Assembly: GCF_000308715.1 (NCBI RefSeq)
Contig: NZ_BAGH01000172.1
Coordinates: forward strand, 1-64,000
Length of the DNA: 64,000 nt
Source of the DNA: Nocardia tenerifensis NBRC 101015
GTDB taxonomy: Bacteria; Actinomycetota; Actinomycetes; Mycobacteriales; Mycobacteriaceae
Direction of reading: 5' to 3'
Below are positions 1-7,935 of this stretch, piece after piece. The notes beneath the pieces were generated by a model. That model ran no database searches. It was not told the DNA's origin and saw only the letters and a list, made by a program, of their open reading frames with translations. The first letter of the stretch is position 1. Each line of letters begins with the position of its first letter. The position numbers and the translations under genes were made by a program.

Positions 1-660
1 CTGCGCCGCAACTGGATACTGCTGCCGCTCTACCAGATCATGCTGGTGCCGCCGATGATGATCGGGTTCGTCGCCCTGCTCGCGCTGCCGAGCGACGCGT
101 CCGCCAACGGGGCGCTGTTGACGCTGTCGGCGCAGGCCATGCCCGCGTGGCTGCTCGGCCTGATCGCGGTGGCGGGGGCGTCGGCGGCGATGGTGCCCGC
201 GTCGGCGATCGTGCTGTCGATGTCATCCAATATGGCGCGCAACGTGATTCGCGGCGGCGGTCCCCGCGCCCAGATCCTCGCCAACCACGGTGTGGTCCTG
301 CTCGTGCTGGCGTTGGCCTTGGTGCTGGATCTGACCCGGCCGAACGCCCTGGCGAATCTGCTGCTGATCACCTTCAGCGGGCTGGTCCAGTTCGCGCCCG
401 GTCTGGTGGCCGCGCTACCCGAGCGGCCGTGGCTCGGCACGGCGGCGGTGGTGTGCGGCATCGTCGTGGGCGAGGCGTTCACCATCTGGGCGACGTTCTG
501 TAAGATCGACCTGGCGCACGTGAACGCCGGGTTGCCCGCGCTCGGCCTCAATATCGTGGTGGCGGTGCTGGTCGAGGCGGTGGTACGCGGATCGACATCG
601 AATCGCGGACGACGTGATCGAGAATCAGCGCGAAGTGGGGCGATGAAAGCAGATCTTTGA
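1..660 (+). CDS. Sodium:solute symporter (SSS family), C-terminal part
   Basis: The gene runs in from before the window; its frame is open from base 1 and stops with TGA at 658-660, so only about 219 C-terminal residues are visible. They form roughly five hydrophobic helices separated by short charged loops, and end in an Arg-rich cytoplasmic tail. The layout and the segment around 'MMIGFVALLALP' and 'SMSSNMARNVIRGG' resemble the last helices of SSS-family transporters, which bring in organic solutes with sodium at the inner membrane. The substrate cannot be read from this fragment. An ATG at 40 is an internal methionine rather than a start. Family assignment is moderately sure. Confidence 0.65.
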   Translation: MRRNWILLPLYQIMLVPPMMIGFVALLALPSDASANGALLTLSAQAMPAWLLGLIAVAGASAAMVPASAIVLSMSSNMARNVIRGGGPRAQILANHGVVLLVLALALVLDLTRPNALANLLLITFSGLVQFAPGLVAALPERPWLGTAAVVCGIVVGEAFTIWATFCKIDLAHVNAGLPALGLNIVVAVLVEAVVRGSTSNRGRRDRESARSGAMKADL

Positions 661-692
661 CATCGACGCCGAACTCGACCAGGGTGGCGCGG

Positions 693-1361
693 CTATCGTC
701 GCCGCACGGCGTAGGTCAGGTGCGTCACCCGCGACGACGGCTCCGAACGGAGCGGTTCCAGGTCGATCCGGGACGCGTCCACCTTGTCGAACAAGCGGGT
801 GCCCGCGCCGAGAAGCACGGGCGAGAGCGTGATCGTGAACTCGTCGACCAGGCCCGCGTTGAGGTGCTCGAGGATCGTCTCGCCGCCGCCGGCAATGCGG
901 ACGTCGCGGTCGCCTGCGGCGGCACGGGCCTGGTCGAGAGCGTGCTCGACGCCATCGTTGACGAAGTGAAAGATGGTGCCGCCCGGGCGTTCCCACGGGT
1001 CACGCTCGGTGTGCGTCACGACGAAGACCGGGGTGTGGAAGGGCGCCCGCTCGGGCCAGGCCTGCGCACCGAGGTCGAACATGCGCTTGCCCATGACGCT
1101 CGCGCCGGTGCGTTCGAAGGTCTCGCGCGCGATGTCGTTGTCGCGGCCCTCCTCGCCGCCCTCGCCCAATCGCAGGTTCTCCCGGAAGAACCGCAGCGGA
1201 AAGGCCCACTGCTGCAACTGCGTCCACTGCGCCGTCCAGCGCCGCACGTCCGGGTCGTTCTGCTTGTCGGGCGCGAAAAGCACGCTGTCGTCGGGCACGG
1301 GCTCGGGTGCGATGAACCCGTCCAGCGACATCGACACGCTGAAGAACACCTTCCCCGCCAT
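693..1361 (-). CDS. Dihydrofolate reductase family (RibD C-terminal-like) protein
   Basis: This 222-residue protein begins with 'KVFFSVSMSLDGFIAP', the typical opening of RibD-C/YyaP-type DHFR-fold proteins, has the 'GASVMGKRMFD' segment near residue 90, and the NADPH-binding 'IAGGGETILEHLNAGLVDE' region near residue 160. Members reduce pterin- or riboflavin-like substrates, but many in ArsR/SRPBCC operons have unknown substrates. It is the last gene of a minus-strand operon and its start overlaps the stop of the SRPBCC gene by one base (1361). It is longer than typical YyaP proteins because of an insert at residues 25-75. The fold is confident; the reaction is not. Confidence 0.85.
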   Translation of the reverse strand: MAGKVFFSVSMSLDGFIAPEPVPDDSVLFAPDKQNDPDVRRWTAQWTQLQQWAFPLRFFRENLRLGEGGEEGRDNDIARETFERTGASVMGKRMFDLGAQAWPERAPFHTPVFVVTHTERDPWERPGGTIFHFVNDGVEHALDQARAAAGDRDVRIAGGGETILEHLNAGLVDEFTITLSPVLLGAGTRLFDKVDASRIDLEPLRSEPSSRVTHLTYAVRRR

Positions 1362-1867
1362 CAGTCCGCCGCTCCCTTCCGCACGATCTCGGTGACGTAG
1401 GCCGCCAGGTTGCTCAGGGTCTGCCGGCCGCCCTCGATCGCGTGGTATTTCTCGACCGCTTCGTCGCGCAGTTCCTTGGTGAGGAATACCGTGCGCATCA
1501 CGATGCGGGTCGCCGCGCCGACCGGCGTGAAGGTCAGGACCGACTCGAACGCGTTCGGGTCGTCACGGAACTCGCCGTGGCGCAGCAGGATTCGCGCCGG
1601 TGGTTCGATGCGCAGCCAGCGGATCCACTCGGAGTAGTCGGTCCCGTCCGGTGCGTGCAGCACGAATTCCCACTCCCCGCCCTCGCGGAACTCGAACGAC
1701 CGAGTGGTGGTGGTGAACCCCTCCGGACCCCACCACCGCGACAGGTACCGCACCTCGGTGAACGCCTCGAACACCAGCTCCGGTGGGGCGTCGATGAGCC
1801 GGGAGATCTCGATCTCCCGGTCGGTCGTCGCCGGTTGCGCCCGCGTTTCCTGCCGTGCCTGTGCCAT
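1361..1867 (-). CDS. SRPBCC / AHSA1-family protein
   Basis: The product has 168 residues. After a variable 20-residue N-terminus comes 'EIEISRLIDAPPELVFEAFTEVRYLSRWWGPEGFT', the beta1-alpha1 opening of the START-like SRPBCC fold (its Trp-Trp-Gly-Pro is typical of the AHSA1 group). Later comes the 'GREWEF/LTFTPVGAATRIVMRTVF' beta sheet and a C-terminal helix. Such proteins bind hydrophobic ligands or act as Hsp90-activator-like factors; in ArsR-SRPBCC operons their role is unknown. It sits between arsR (3 bp gap) and the DHFR-like gene (1-base overlap), so the three are surely co-transcribed. Family sure, function unknown. Confidence 0.88.
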   Translation of the reverse strand: MAQARQETRAQPATTDREIEISRLIDAPPELVFEAFTEVRYLSRWWGPEGFTTTTRSFEFREGGEWEFVLHAPDGTDYSEWIRWLRIEPPARILLRHGEFRDDPNAFESVLTFTPVGAATRIVMRTVFLTKELRDEAVEKYHAIEGGRQTLSNLAAYVTEIVRKGAAD

Positions 1868-1870
1868 CGG

Positions 1871-2224
1871 TCATCGCTCCTGTCGTTCCTGCTTCAAGTC
1901 CTGCACGTATGCGTCGAGCCGATCGAAACTCTCGTTCCAGAACCGCTCGAACCCGCCGGTCCACTCGTGCACCGGCCGCAGCCCGCGGGCGTCGAGGCCG
2001 TAGAGGCGCTGCTTGCCCGCCCCCCGGACCCGTACCAACCCCACCTCACGCAGCACCCGCAGGTGCTTGGACGCTCCCGGCTGGCTCATCCCCAGTTCCT
2101 CGGCCAGATCACTCACCGGCCGCTCACCCGCCCGCAGCAGCGCCAGGATGTCGCGGCGCTGCGGCTCGGCGATCGCGTTGAAGACGTCCGACGTGGTCGC
2201 TGCTCGTGCCATGCCCGCAATCAT
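1871..2224 (-). CDS. ArsR/SmtB-family transcriptional regulator
   Basis: This 117-residue winged-helix repressor heads the three-gene operon. Residues 12-85 form the HTH: 'IAEPQRRDILALL', then 'PVSDLAEELGMSQPGASKHLRVL' with the recognition helix, then the wing 'RVRGAGKQRLYGLD'. No metal-binding Cys pair typical of ArsR/CadC is visible, so it belongs to the non-metal group that is usually linked to SRPBCC genes. The track start (2224) overlaps a near-palindrome at 2224-2241. An alternative start at Met5 (2212) would leave that element just upstream, where autorepression would be natural. Confidence 0.88.
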   Translation of the reverse strand: MIAGMARAATTSDVFNAIAEPQRRDILALLRAGERPVSDLAEELGMSQPGASKHLRVLREVGLVRVRGAGKQRLYGLDARGLRPVHEWTGGFERFWNESFDRLDAYVQDLKQERQER

Positions 2225-2241
2225 ATTCCTATATCGGAATA
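2224..2241. promoter_or_regulatory. Candidate ArsR autoregulatory operator
   Basis: TATTCC and GGAATA form inverted half-sites separated by six bases that are themselves nearly symmetric (TATATC). The element lies exactly at the 5' end of arsR, and a TTGACG hexamer on the minus strand (2242-2247) is a possible -35. ArsR-family operators typically look like this and overlap their own promoter. Binding is inferred. Confidence 0.5.
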
Positions 2242-2311
2242 CGTCAAGCCGGTGGTATTGATGAGGGGACCATGCCGAGGACGTGATCGGAGATCAGCGG
2301 AAGTGGGAGTC

Positions 2312-2926
2312 ATGAACGCCGAAACTCGTTGTGTTGAGATATATTTCGATCCGATCTGCCCCTACGCGTGGATCACCTCGCGCTGGCTGCTCGAGGTCGA
2401 GCAGATTCGCCCGATCGAGGTGACGTTTCGGGTGATGAGCCTGTCGGTGCTCAACGCCGATCGAGCCGACTTCCCGGAGAAGTACAAGGCCCGGCTCCCC
2501 GACGGCTGGCCGCCGGTACGGGCCGCGGCGGCGCTGGCCGGGCTCGGCGACCAGAGCCTCGTGGCGCGCTACTACACCGAGTTCGGCCGGCGCTTCCATC
2601 AGCAAGGGCTGCGTGATCGCCGGGCGGTGATCGAGGAATCCCTGGCCGCGATCCAGGCGCCACCGCATATTCTCGAAGCCGCCTACTCCACGCGGTTCGA
2701 CGATGAGGTGCGTCGTAGCCACGAGCAGGCGATGGTCGCGGCCGGGCCGGACAGCGGGACACCCGTCATCACCATCGATGGTGTAGGCGTTTTCGGACCC
2801 GTGCTGTCGGCGATTCCGCGTGGTTCCCAGGCCGCAGTGCTGTTCGATGCCGTCGCGACGCTCGCCGCGGAGCCCGCGTTCGCCGAACTGAAGCGCTCGC
2901 GGGTGGGTGAGCCCGACGTCGGCTGA
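2312..2926 (+). CDS. DsbA-family protein, mycothiol-dependent nitroreductase (Rv2466c) type
   Basis: The start is the ATG at 2312 after a GGGAG-containing leader; the longer upstream frame overlaps arsR antisense and is not credible. The 204-residue product follows the mycobacterial Rv2466c pattern throughout: 'FDPICPYAWITSRWLLEVEQIRPIEVTFRVMSLSVLN', 'HQQGLRDRRAVIEESLA', 'GTPVITIDGVGVFGPVLSAIPRG' and 'ELKRSR'. Rv2466c is a mycothiol-dependent thioredoxin-fold reductase that activates nitro-prodrugs. The active-site CPWC of Rv2466c is CPYA here, so the second (resolving) cysteine is missing and a monothiol mechanism is expected. It diverges from the ArsR operon. Confidence 0.85.
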   Translation: MNAETRCVEIYFDPICPYAWITSRWLLEVEQIRPIEVTFRVMSLSVLNADRADFPEKYKARLPDGWPPVRAAAALAGLGDQSLVARYYTEFGRRFHQQGLRDRRAVIEESLAAIQAPPHILEAAYSTRFDDEVRRSHEQAMVAAGPDSGTPVITIDGVGVFGPVLSAIPRGSQAAVLFDAVATLAAEPAFAELKRSRVGEPDVG

Positions 2927-3004
2927 CGGTCGACAGGTCGGTTCGCGAATCGCGGCGTGCCTTGCCCGCCTTCACTTTTGGCTTCGCTCGCGGGTTGGTT
3001 CTGC

Positions 3005-4357
3005 TCAATGCTCCCGGGTGTCGTCGCCGAGCGCCCGAGGGCGGACCGTGAAGCTGAGCCCGAAGTTGTTGAGCGTCATCGGAAGTGGGGCATCGGGTGC
3101 GAGACGACGGCCTGCGCGTTGCCGAAACTCCATGGCGGTCAACAGGTGAGCGAGCAGCGTGCTCGTGGTGAACAGCACCAGGCTGCGGCCGGGGCACGCG
3201 GCCGGTCCGGCGCTGAAGGGCACCAGTTGCGGGTACTGCTCGGCGCGGCCGTCGAGCCAGATATCGGGCGCGAACGAGTGCGCGAAGGGCAGCAACTCGG
3301 GGTCTCGGTGAAAGGCCGGCGCGGCGATCAACACCGCGGCGCCTCGTTCGGTGCGTAACCCGTTGTCGCGCCAGGTCACCGTCTCGGTGGTGTCGCGAAG
3401 CAGCGCCGGTGTGGTCGGCCACAGTCGCAGCGATTCCAGCATGCTCGCCCGCAGGTACGGCCGCAGGCGAACCTGCTCCGGCTCGGCGGAATCGGAGCAG
3501 GCGAGCAGGTACTGCCTCGGATGCGCCGCCAGCAACGCCAATGTCCTCGTCAGGGCGATCCCCGCGGCATCGAAGGCGAACAACCAGTGCGGCACCTGTC
3601 CGATCGGATCGGTCGCCGCGTCCCCGGGCGCGGCGGCCAGCGCCCCCAGCAGAGTGTCCGGGGCGGCGGTTTCCTGGTATCGATACAGCTGCTCGAGGAA
3701 GCGATCCCGGCGTCGGCGATGCGGCCAGGAAAAGTAGGACCAGTTCCCCGCCGACCGCAACCGCCACAGGTCGTCGGTGACGCGGTCATCGTCGCGGGCG
3801 GCGTCGCCGAGCACGATCCGGCGCACGATCCGCCACCACGCCACCGTCAGTCCGGCCGCGTCGACGTACCCGTCGCGCAGCGCGGACTCGGTGAGCACGC
3901 CGCACTCCTGCGCGATAACTCGTGCGAACGGCTCGGCCGACCGATGCGTCGGCGACGCGGTGTCGAGCGCGGCTTCGTTCACCCCGCGACGCCGTTCGCG
4001 CACCGGCCCCTCCGAGATCAGCACCGCGTGCGGCTCGAATTGACCGAGGGTTGCGCGTTTCTCCCGATTCGCCGGGGTGAACGGCCCCGGAGATTGCGCC
4101 AAAACCCGCTCCACATCGGCCGGGTCCAGGACGATGACGAACCGTCTCCCCAGTACCTTCAATTCCACCGGCCCCGCCCCGAACTCCGCGCGTAAACGCC
4201 GCACGCGCGTGACCGTGCGAGCATCCGCCTGCCCGCGCTCGAGCAGCCCCATCGCCCAGCGTCGCCGAGCCGTCACTCCCGCCATTACGGGCGACAACCC
4301 CAAATCCAACGCCACACCAACCATCCGCAACCCGCCGATCACCTGAGCTTGCGTCAT
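3005..4357 (-). CDS. Cytochrome P450
   Basis: The 450-residue product has the P450 landmarks: I-helix 'FAFDAAGIALTRTLALL' near residue 265, K-helix ExxR in 'ESLRLWPTT', the 'FAPDIWLDGRAEQYPQLVPFSAGPAACPG' meander, and the heme-ligand Cys at residue 388. It should use heme to oxygenate a small lipophilic substrate with electrons from a ferredoxin system not encoded nearby. Two canonical positions differ: the Arg two residues before the heme Cys (FxxGxRxC) is Ala, and the I-helix acid/Thr pair is 'AGIALT'. No signal peptide is seen. It stands alone, convergent with the DsbA-like gene. Substrate unknown. Confidence 0.88.
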   Translation of the reverse strand: MTQAQVIGGLRMVGVALDLGLSPVMAGVTARRRWAMGLLERGQADARTVTRVRRLRAEFGAGPVELKVLGRRFVIVLDPADVERVLAQSPGPFTPANREKRATLGQFEPHAVLISEGPVRERRRGVNEAALDTASPTHRSAEPFARVIAQECGVLTESALRDGYVDAAGLTVAWWRIVRRIVLGDAARDDDRVTDDLWRLRSAGNWSYFSWPHRRRRDRFLEQLYRYQETAAPDTLLGALAAAPGDAATDPIGQVPHWLFAFDAAGIALTRTLALLAAHPRQYLLACSDSAEPEQVRLRPYLRASMLESLRLWPTTPALLRDTTETVTWRDNGLRTERGAAVLIAAPAFHRDPELLPFAHSFAPDIWLDGRAEQYPQLVPFSAGPAACPGRSLVLFTTSTLLAHLLTAMEFRQRAGRRLAPDAPLPMTLNNFGLSFTVRPRALGDDTREH

Positions 4358-4941
4358 ATCAACCCTTCGCCGCCGGACCGAACGCTCTTATGGGCCTTTC
4401 CGTGCAGGGGCTCGCACCGCATCGCCACAATCGGCTCGCGAACACAACGTACACAATCGCGACACGACAATGAGTCACCGAAACACACGGCGCACGACAT
4501 TGTCACCGGAGCACTACACCGGCCGAAGAAATCCGACAGTATTTCTCTTCGGTGACTACAGGCTGAAGGCCAGGAAGCTGACGTTGTGCTGGCTACCTAG
4601 ATTCCGTTGGGCGGCAATGGGTTTCACGCCCATTTGCGGGGTGGCCCCGATTTGCGGGCCCTGTTTGTCGCGTCGCCGGTCTGATAATCGACGAAGACCA
4701 GGCCATCGCATCCTTGATGTCGTCAGCCGCTTCGACATTACATCGGCCGCGGTCACGAAATCGCCGGTGACAGCGGTTATCACGGCGGCCGTGGTGCACT
4801 GTCGCCGCGCCGACTACGTCGACTGGCGGCGGAGGTCACCGGCGGGTCGCTGCGACGTCGGCACCGGCTGCGCGAAGCGGCTTACGGCTGCCGTTCCACG
4901 CGGTCGCCGAGGCGGCGGGCTCGCACCGAAGCGGCGCACGG
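4358..4941. other. 584-bp gap without a convincing gene
   Basis: The gap lies between the 5' end of the P450 gene and the 3' end of the nucleosidase gene. A 197-residue plus-strand frame here (4470-5063) has a composition typical of an antisense shadow. On the minus strand a 75-codon frame (4556-4783) ends in a protein-like stretch ('GVKPIAAQRNLGSQHNVSFLAFSL'), and an adjacent frame also looks protein-like ('NVEAADDIKDAMAWSSSIIRP'). This could be a frameshifted remnant, but no homologue is recognised. The P450 promoter should lie near 4358-4480. Confidence 0.3.
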
Positions 4942-6180
4942 TCAGCAACTCCATCGGTTCGAGCCCAGGTGATGGTAGAACGGTGTCCCGTTCAGGTTCG
5001 CCCACTGCTGGGGGCGCAGGGCGAAGGACTCGCCGGTGTGGTTGCGTTGGGAGAACACGGTGATCGTGCAGGACTGCCGGTTGTTCTCGATGGACTCGGC
5101 CGAGGCGAGTGCGGATTCTCGCAGTAGGTCGTCGTTGGTGTCGTGAATGTAGTTGATGATCCAGCCGGAGAGGTTCGGGCCGGGGTGCACGCACGCCTGG
5201 CCCCGGCCCGCACGGTCGGGAACGCAGACACTGGTCGAATCTCGTTCCACCACAGGGTCGGAGCGGATCTCGGGGGATCGGGTGGAGGGTTCGCGCGTCG
5301 GTAGGGCGATCAGCGCTACCGCGATCGCGACTGCACAACCGGCCGCCGCGGCCACTAAGCGGTGCCAGTTGCGACCGCTCGTGCCGGCACCCTCGCGGGT
5401 GAGTAACTCGAAGGTGAATGCCGCGGCGTGGCGGGCGGCGACGGGCTGCCATTTCTCGTCGGTGGATGCGGACTTGCCGCTGAGCAGATCGGAGATTCCG
5501 CGCACGACGAGCGCGGCGGCGTCGGGGTTGACGTAGGCGCCGTTCAGAAATCCGTGCCCCTCCATGTCGACGGCGACGGCGTCGCCGCAATACCGGTCCA
5601 GCAACCGCGCCGCCGCGGAATCCCGGTCCGCGATCACCTTGTTGCCTGCCGCAATGGGTTTGACGAACGCGCGGGGCCGCCGCTTTACGTCGGTCGGCTC
5701 GCCGTCGACAGCCGGAGCAATGTGCGTCTGCCACTCGTCTTGGCGTGCAACAGAACTGGAGCGTTGGAGGAGCCGGAACGCCGGGGCCTGGGTCTTGATC
5801 CGCGGAAAGTAATCGCCGCCGGTGTCTTTGCCGGTCTCATAGTCGTACACCGCGTCGGCCACGACCACGTCGCCGAGCGCCACATCCTTACGGCCCCCCG
5901 CGACCCCGACGAAAACCACCAGCGCCGGCCGGAAGGCCGCGACCGCCCGCTCGAGCTGAACTCCCGCTTGGACGTTGCCCGCGCCGGTCTGTGCGAGTGC
6001 CACCGTCCACGTACCGCGGGGTGTGGGATATTCGGCCAGTTCGTACAGGGTGCCGCGCTCGACGCGCTCGCGGAACGGCGGGCTCAAATGGTCACGGACC
6101 GCCCGGTATTCGAACTCCAGGGCGGTGCAGATCACCACCGTGCCCAGCCGTGCCCTTCCCGCGTTCCTCATGCGTCCCAC
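4942..6180 (-). CDS. Phosphorylase-superfamily nucleosidase with membrane anchor
   Basis: Residues 12-260 are a PNP/MTA-SAH-nucleosidase-like domain: 'TVVICTALEFEYRAVRDHL' at the start, 'ALAQTGAGNVQAGVQLERAVAAFRPALVVFVGVAGGRKDVALGDVVVADAVYDYE' in the middle, and 'AVAVDMEGHGFLNGA' with the conserved Met-Glu, followed by 'VVRGISDLLSGK' carrying the catalytic-type Asp. Residues about 275-292 are one hydrophobic helix, followed by a roughly 120-residue Cys-containing tail ('VCVPDR', 'CVHPGPNLSG', 'SCTITVF') that should be outside the cell. Stand-alone MTAN proteins have about 230 residues. Nucleosidase domains joined to effector or membrane modules occur in defence and signalling proteins, so a sensory or effector role is possible. 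Confidence 0.75.
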   Translation of the reverse strand: MGRMRNAGRARLGTVVICTALEFEYRAVRDHLSPPFRERVERGTLYELAEYPTPRGTWTVALAQTGAGNVQAGVQLERAVAAFRPALVVFVGVAGGRKDVALGDVVVADAVYDYETGKDTGGDYFPRIKTQAPAFRLLQRSSSVARQDEWQTHIAPAVDGEPTDVKRRPRAFVKPIAAGNKVIADRDSAAARLLDRYCGDAVAVDMEGHGFLNGAYVNPDAAALVVRGISDLLSGKSASTDEKWQPVAARHAAAFTFELLTREGAGTSGRNWHRLVAAAAGCAVAIAVALIALPTREPSTRSPEIRSDPVVERDSTSVCVPDRAGRGQACVHPGPNLSGWIINYIHDTNDDLLRESALASAESIENNRQSCTITVFSQRNHTGESFALRPQQWANLNGTPFYHHLGSNRWSC

Positions 6181-6281
6181 TCCCCTTGCGGTCGTCCCCG
6201 TGACGGGTGAGGATACGACGATCGTAGAACGCGCGAGCTGAAGGTGTTGCGGCTCCGGCGCTTTCGATGTGGCGGTGGAGC

Positions 6282-7001
6282 TCAGCGTTGCCCGGTCAGG
6301 GTTTCGCGGGACAAAGCGGGACGCAGATACGCGGCGGGGCCGGTGCGATAGAGATGCGCCGGCCTGCCCCCGGTGGCCGTGGTGCGGTCGTCCGCGCGAA
6401 CCAGGAACCCCGGCACGCCGGTTACCTTGCGCCGGAAGTTGGACGGGTCCAGCCTTGTGCCCCAGACGATCTCATAGACCCGGCGCAGCTCGGCGACGGT
6501 GAAGCGCGGCGGGCAGAACGACGCGGCCAGCGTGGTGTAGGACAGCTTCTCCCCGGCCCGTTCGACCGCGTCGGACAGCAGCGTGTGGTGGTCGAACGCC
6601 AGCCGATTCGGTTGCCTCGTCAAGGTTTCCACGGGCAGCCAGTGTGCGGCGCGCGCATCACCGCCGGCGGACGGTGTCGGCAGATCGGGCATGAGCGCCA
6701 TGTAGCAGACCGAGACCACCCGACCGCGGGGATCGCGGTCGGGGGCGCCGTAGGCGCCGACCTGCTCGATATGCAGATCCCGGGCGTCCAGACCGGTCTC
6801 CTCCCACAGTTCGCGCTCCGCAGCCTGATTCAGGTCCTCCGCCGGCTCCAGGAAGCCACCGGGCAGTGCCAAGGCGCCCGCGAAAGGCGGGTTCGCACGC
6901 TCGACGACCAGGACATGCAGCAGGTCGTCGCGAATGGTCAGGATCACCAGATCCACAGCGACCGCGCTGTTCGCGGGGAATCGTCCGGTCATGGGGACCA
7001 C
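6282..7001 (-). CDS. Nudix hydrolase / NrtR-like transcriptional regulator
   Basis: This 239-residue protein joins an N-terminal Nudix domain to a C-terminal winged helix. The Nudix box is readable as 'LPGGFLEP...AAERELWEETGL' around residues 47-72. The C-terminal part 'FTVAELRRVYEIVWGTRLDPSNFRRKVTG' is the winged-helix signature of NrtR-type regulators of NAD metabolism, which sense ADP-ribose; because the Nudix box looks intact, ADP-ribose pyrophosphatase activity is also possible. The reading starts at a GTG (7001); an ATG three codons later is an alternative. A 24-bp inverted repeat just upstream (7007-7030) is a candidate autoregulatory site. Confidence 0.85.
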   Translation of the reverse strand: MVPMTGRFPANSAVAVDLVILTIRDDLLHVLVVERANPPFAGALALPGGFLEPAEDLNQAAERELWEETGLDARDLHIEQVGAYGAPDRDPRGRVVSVCYMALMPDLPTPSAGGDARAAHWLPVETLTRQPNRLAFDHHTLLSDAVERAGEKLSYTTLAASFCPPRFTVAELRRVYEIVWGTRLDPSNFRRKVTGVPGFLVRADDRTTATGGRPAHLYRTGPAAYLRPALSRETLTGQR

Positions 7002-7006
7002 TGTAC

Positions 7007-7030
7007 CTTTAGGTCATATTGACTCTAAAG
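7007..7030. promoter_or_regulatory. Inverted repeat upstream of the NrtR-like gene
   Basis: The outer arms CTTTAG and CTAAAG are perfectly complementary, and inner GTC...GAC trinucleotides continue the symmetry around an AT-rich centre. The element ends 6 bp upstream of the NrtR-like start and 83 bp upstream of the divergent HTH gene at 7114, so it could control both. NrtR proteins usually bind palindromes of about this length. The match to a family consensus was not checked. Confidence 0.55.
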
Positions 7031-7113
7031 ACTAACGGCGGCTATGCTCGACGTCGCGGCGAGTAAGAGTCAAAGCGACCTTAAGGGCCGCTACGCCTTG
7101 GGGAGGCGAACGA

Positions 7114-7839
7114 ATGACCCACGATCTGGCGACCCGATTGCAGGAACTCCGACAACGATCGAGGCTCGGACTGCGCTTCTTGGCCGGCGCGACCGACTGC
7201 GAAATGTCTTGCTGGAAAGGCTATCTCCGCGGGACCGCCGTCCCGCCGCTGCGGGTGGTCGAGCAGGCGGCCCGCCACGTCCGACTCTCCGCCGTCGACA
7301 CCCGCAGGCTGTTGGCGGCATGGGAGGAGGCGACGCTCGAACAGGCGCCCGCCCAATGCCATTGCGCTCCCCTCGGCGAACCGCCGCCGGCTCCCTCGGC
7401 ACGCCAGGCGTGGCGCGGCGGCGCGGCGGTGTCGCTCGCCGCGCTGACAGTAGTCGCGGCGGGAGCTGCGGTGCGGCAGGCCATGATCGACCACCCGACC
7501 GCGCCGGCCCCGGCCGCCGCCACGAGCATCGACTTCCAATGCCGCTATGCCACCCACACCGGTCTGCTCTACGCCGGACACAGCGAATCCACCTCCCGGG
7601 TCATCGCTTCCGGTGCCTCGGGCCAAGACGTGATCGAGGTGCAATGCCTGCTCAGCAGCCATCACATCGACCCGAAAGGGATCGACGGAGTGTACGGCTC
7701 GGACACCCGGCACGCCGTCGAACAACTCCAGAAGGCCGCCGGGTTGGCGCCCGACGGGATGGTCGGCCCGAAAACCTGGGCGGCACTTCGGGATCCGAGT
7801 ACCGCGGTGGCGTCACCGTCGCCGAGTTCAGGGCGGTAG
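7114..7839 (+). CDS. HTH - transmembrane - peptidoglycan-binding protein
   Basis: The product has 241 residues in three parts. Residues 1-75 are a short Xre-like helix-turn-helix ('LATRLQELRQRSRLGLRFLAGATDCEMSCWKGYLRGTAVPP'). Residues about 104-125 are one hydrophobic helix ('AAVSLAALTVVAAGAAV'). Residues 160-230 match PG_binding_1, with 'DVIEVQCLLSSHHIDPKGIDGVYGSDTRHAVEQLQKAAGLAPDGMVGPKTWAAL'. The order suggests a cytoplasmic DNA-binding head tied through the membrane to a domain that can contact cell wall, which would make it a candidate envelope-sensing regulator. No regulated target is evident apart from its similar neighbour at 7936. Confidence 0.75.
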   Translation: MTHDLATRLQELRQRSRLGLRFLAGATDCEMSCWKGYLRGTAVPPLRVVEQAARHVRLSAVDTRRLLAAWEEATLEQAPAQCHCAPLGEPPPAPSARQAWRGGAAVSLAALTVVAAGAAVRQAMIDHPTAPAPAAATSIDFQCRYATHTGLLYAGHSESTSRVIASGASGQDVIEVQCLLSSHHIDPKGIDGVYGSDTRHAVEQLQKAAGLAPDGMVGPKTWAALRDPSTAVASPSPSSGR

Positions 7840-7935
7840 ATCGATTATCGCCGCGGCACTCGCGACCACAGCCGTCGTCGCAACCGGCATAGCACTCGCC
7901 GTGTTCGGAATCGTCACCAACGTGGGAACAGAGCT

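Noticed and set aside
1442-2311. Long plus-strand open frame in front of the DsbA-like gene (1442-2926)
   Set aside because: The first 290 codons run antisense to the SRPBCC and ArsR genes and have shadow-like composition; the DsbA homology begins exactly at the ATG at 2312.
4470-5063. 197-codon plus-strand frame between P450 and nucleosidase
   Set aside because: Arg/Ser-rich, no recognisable domain, and its 3' half runs antisense to the well-supported nucleosidase gene.
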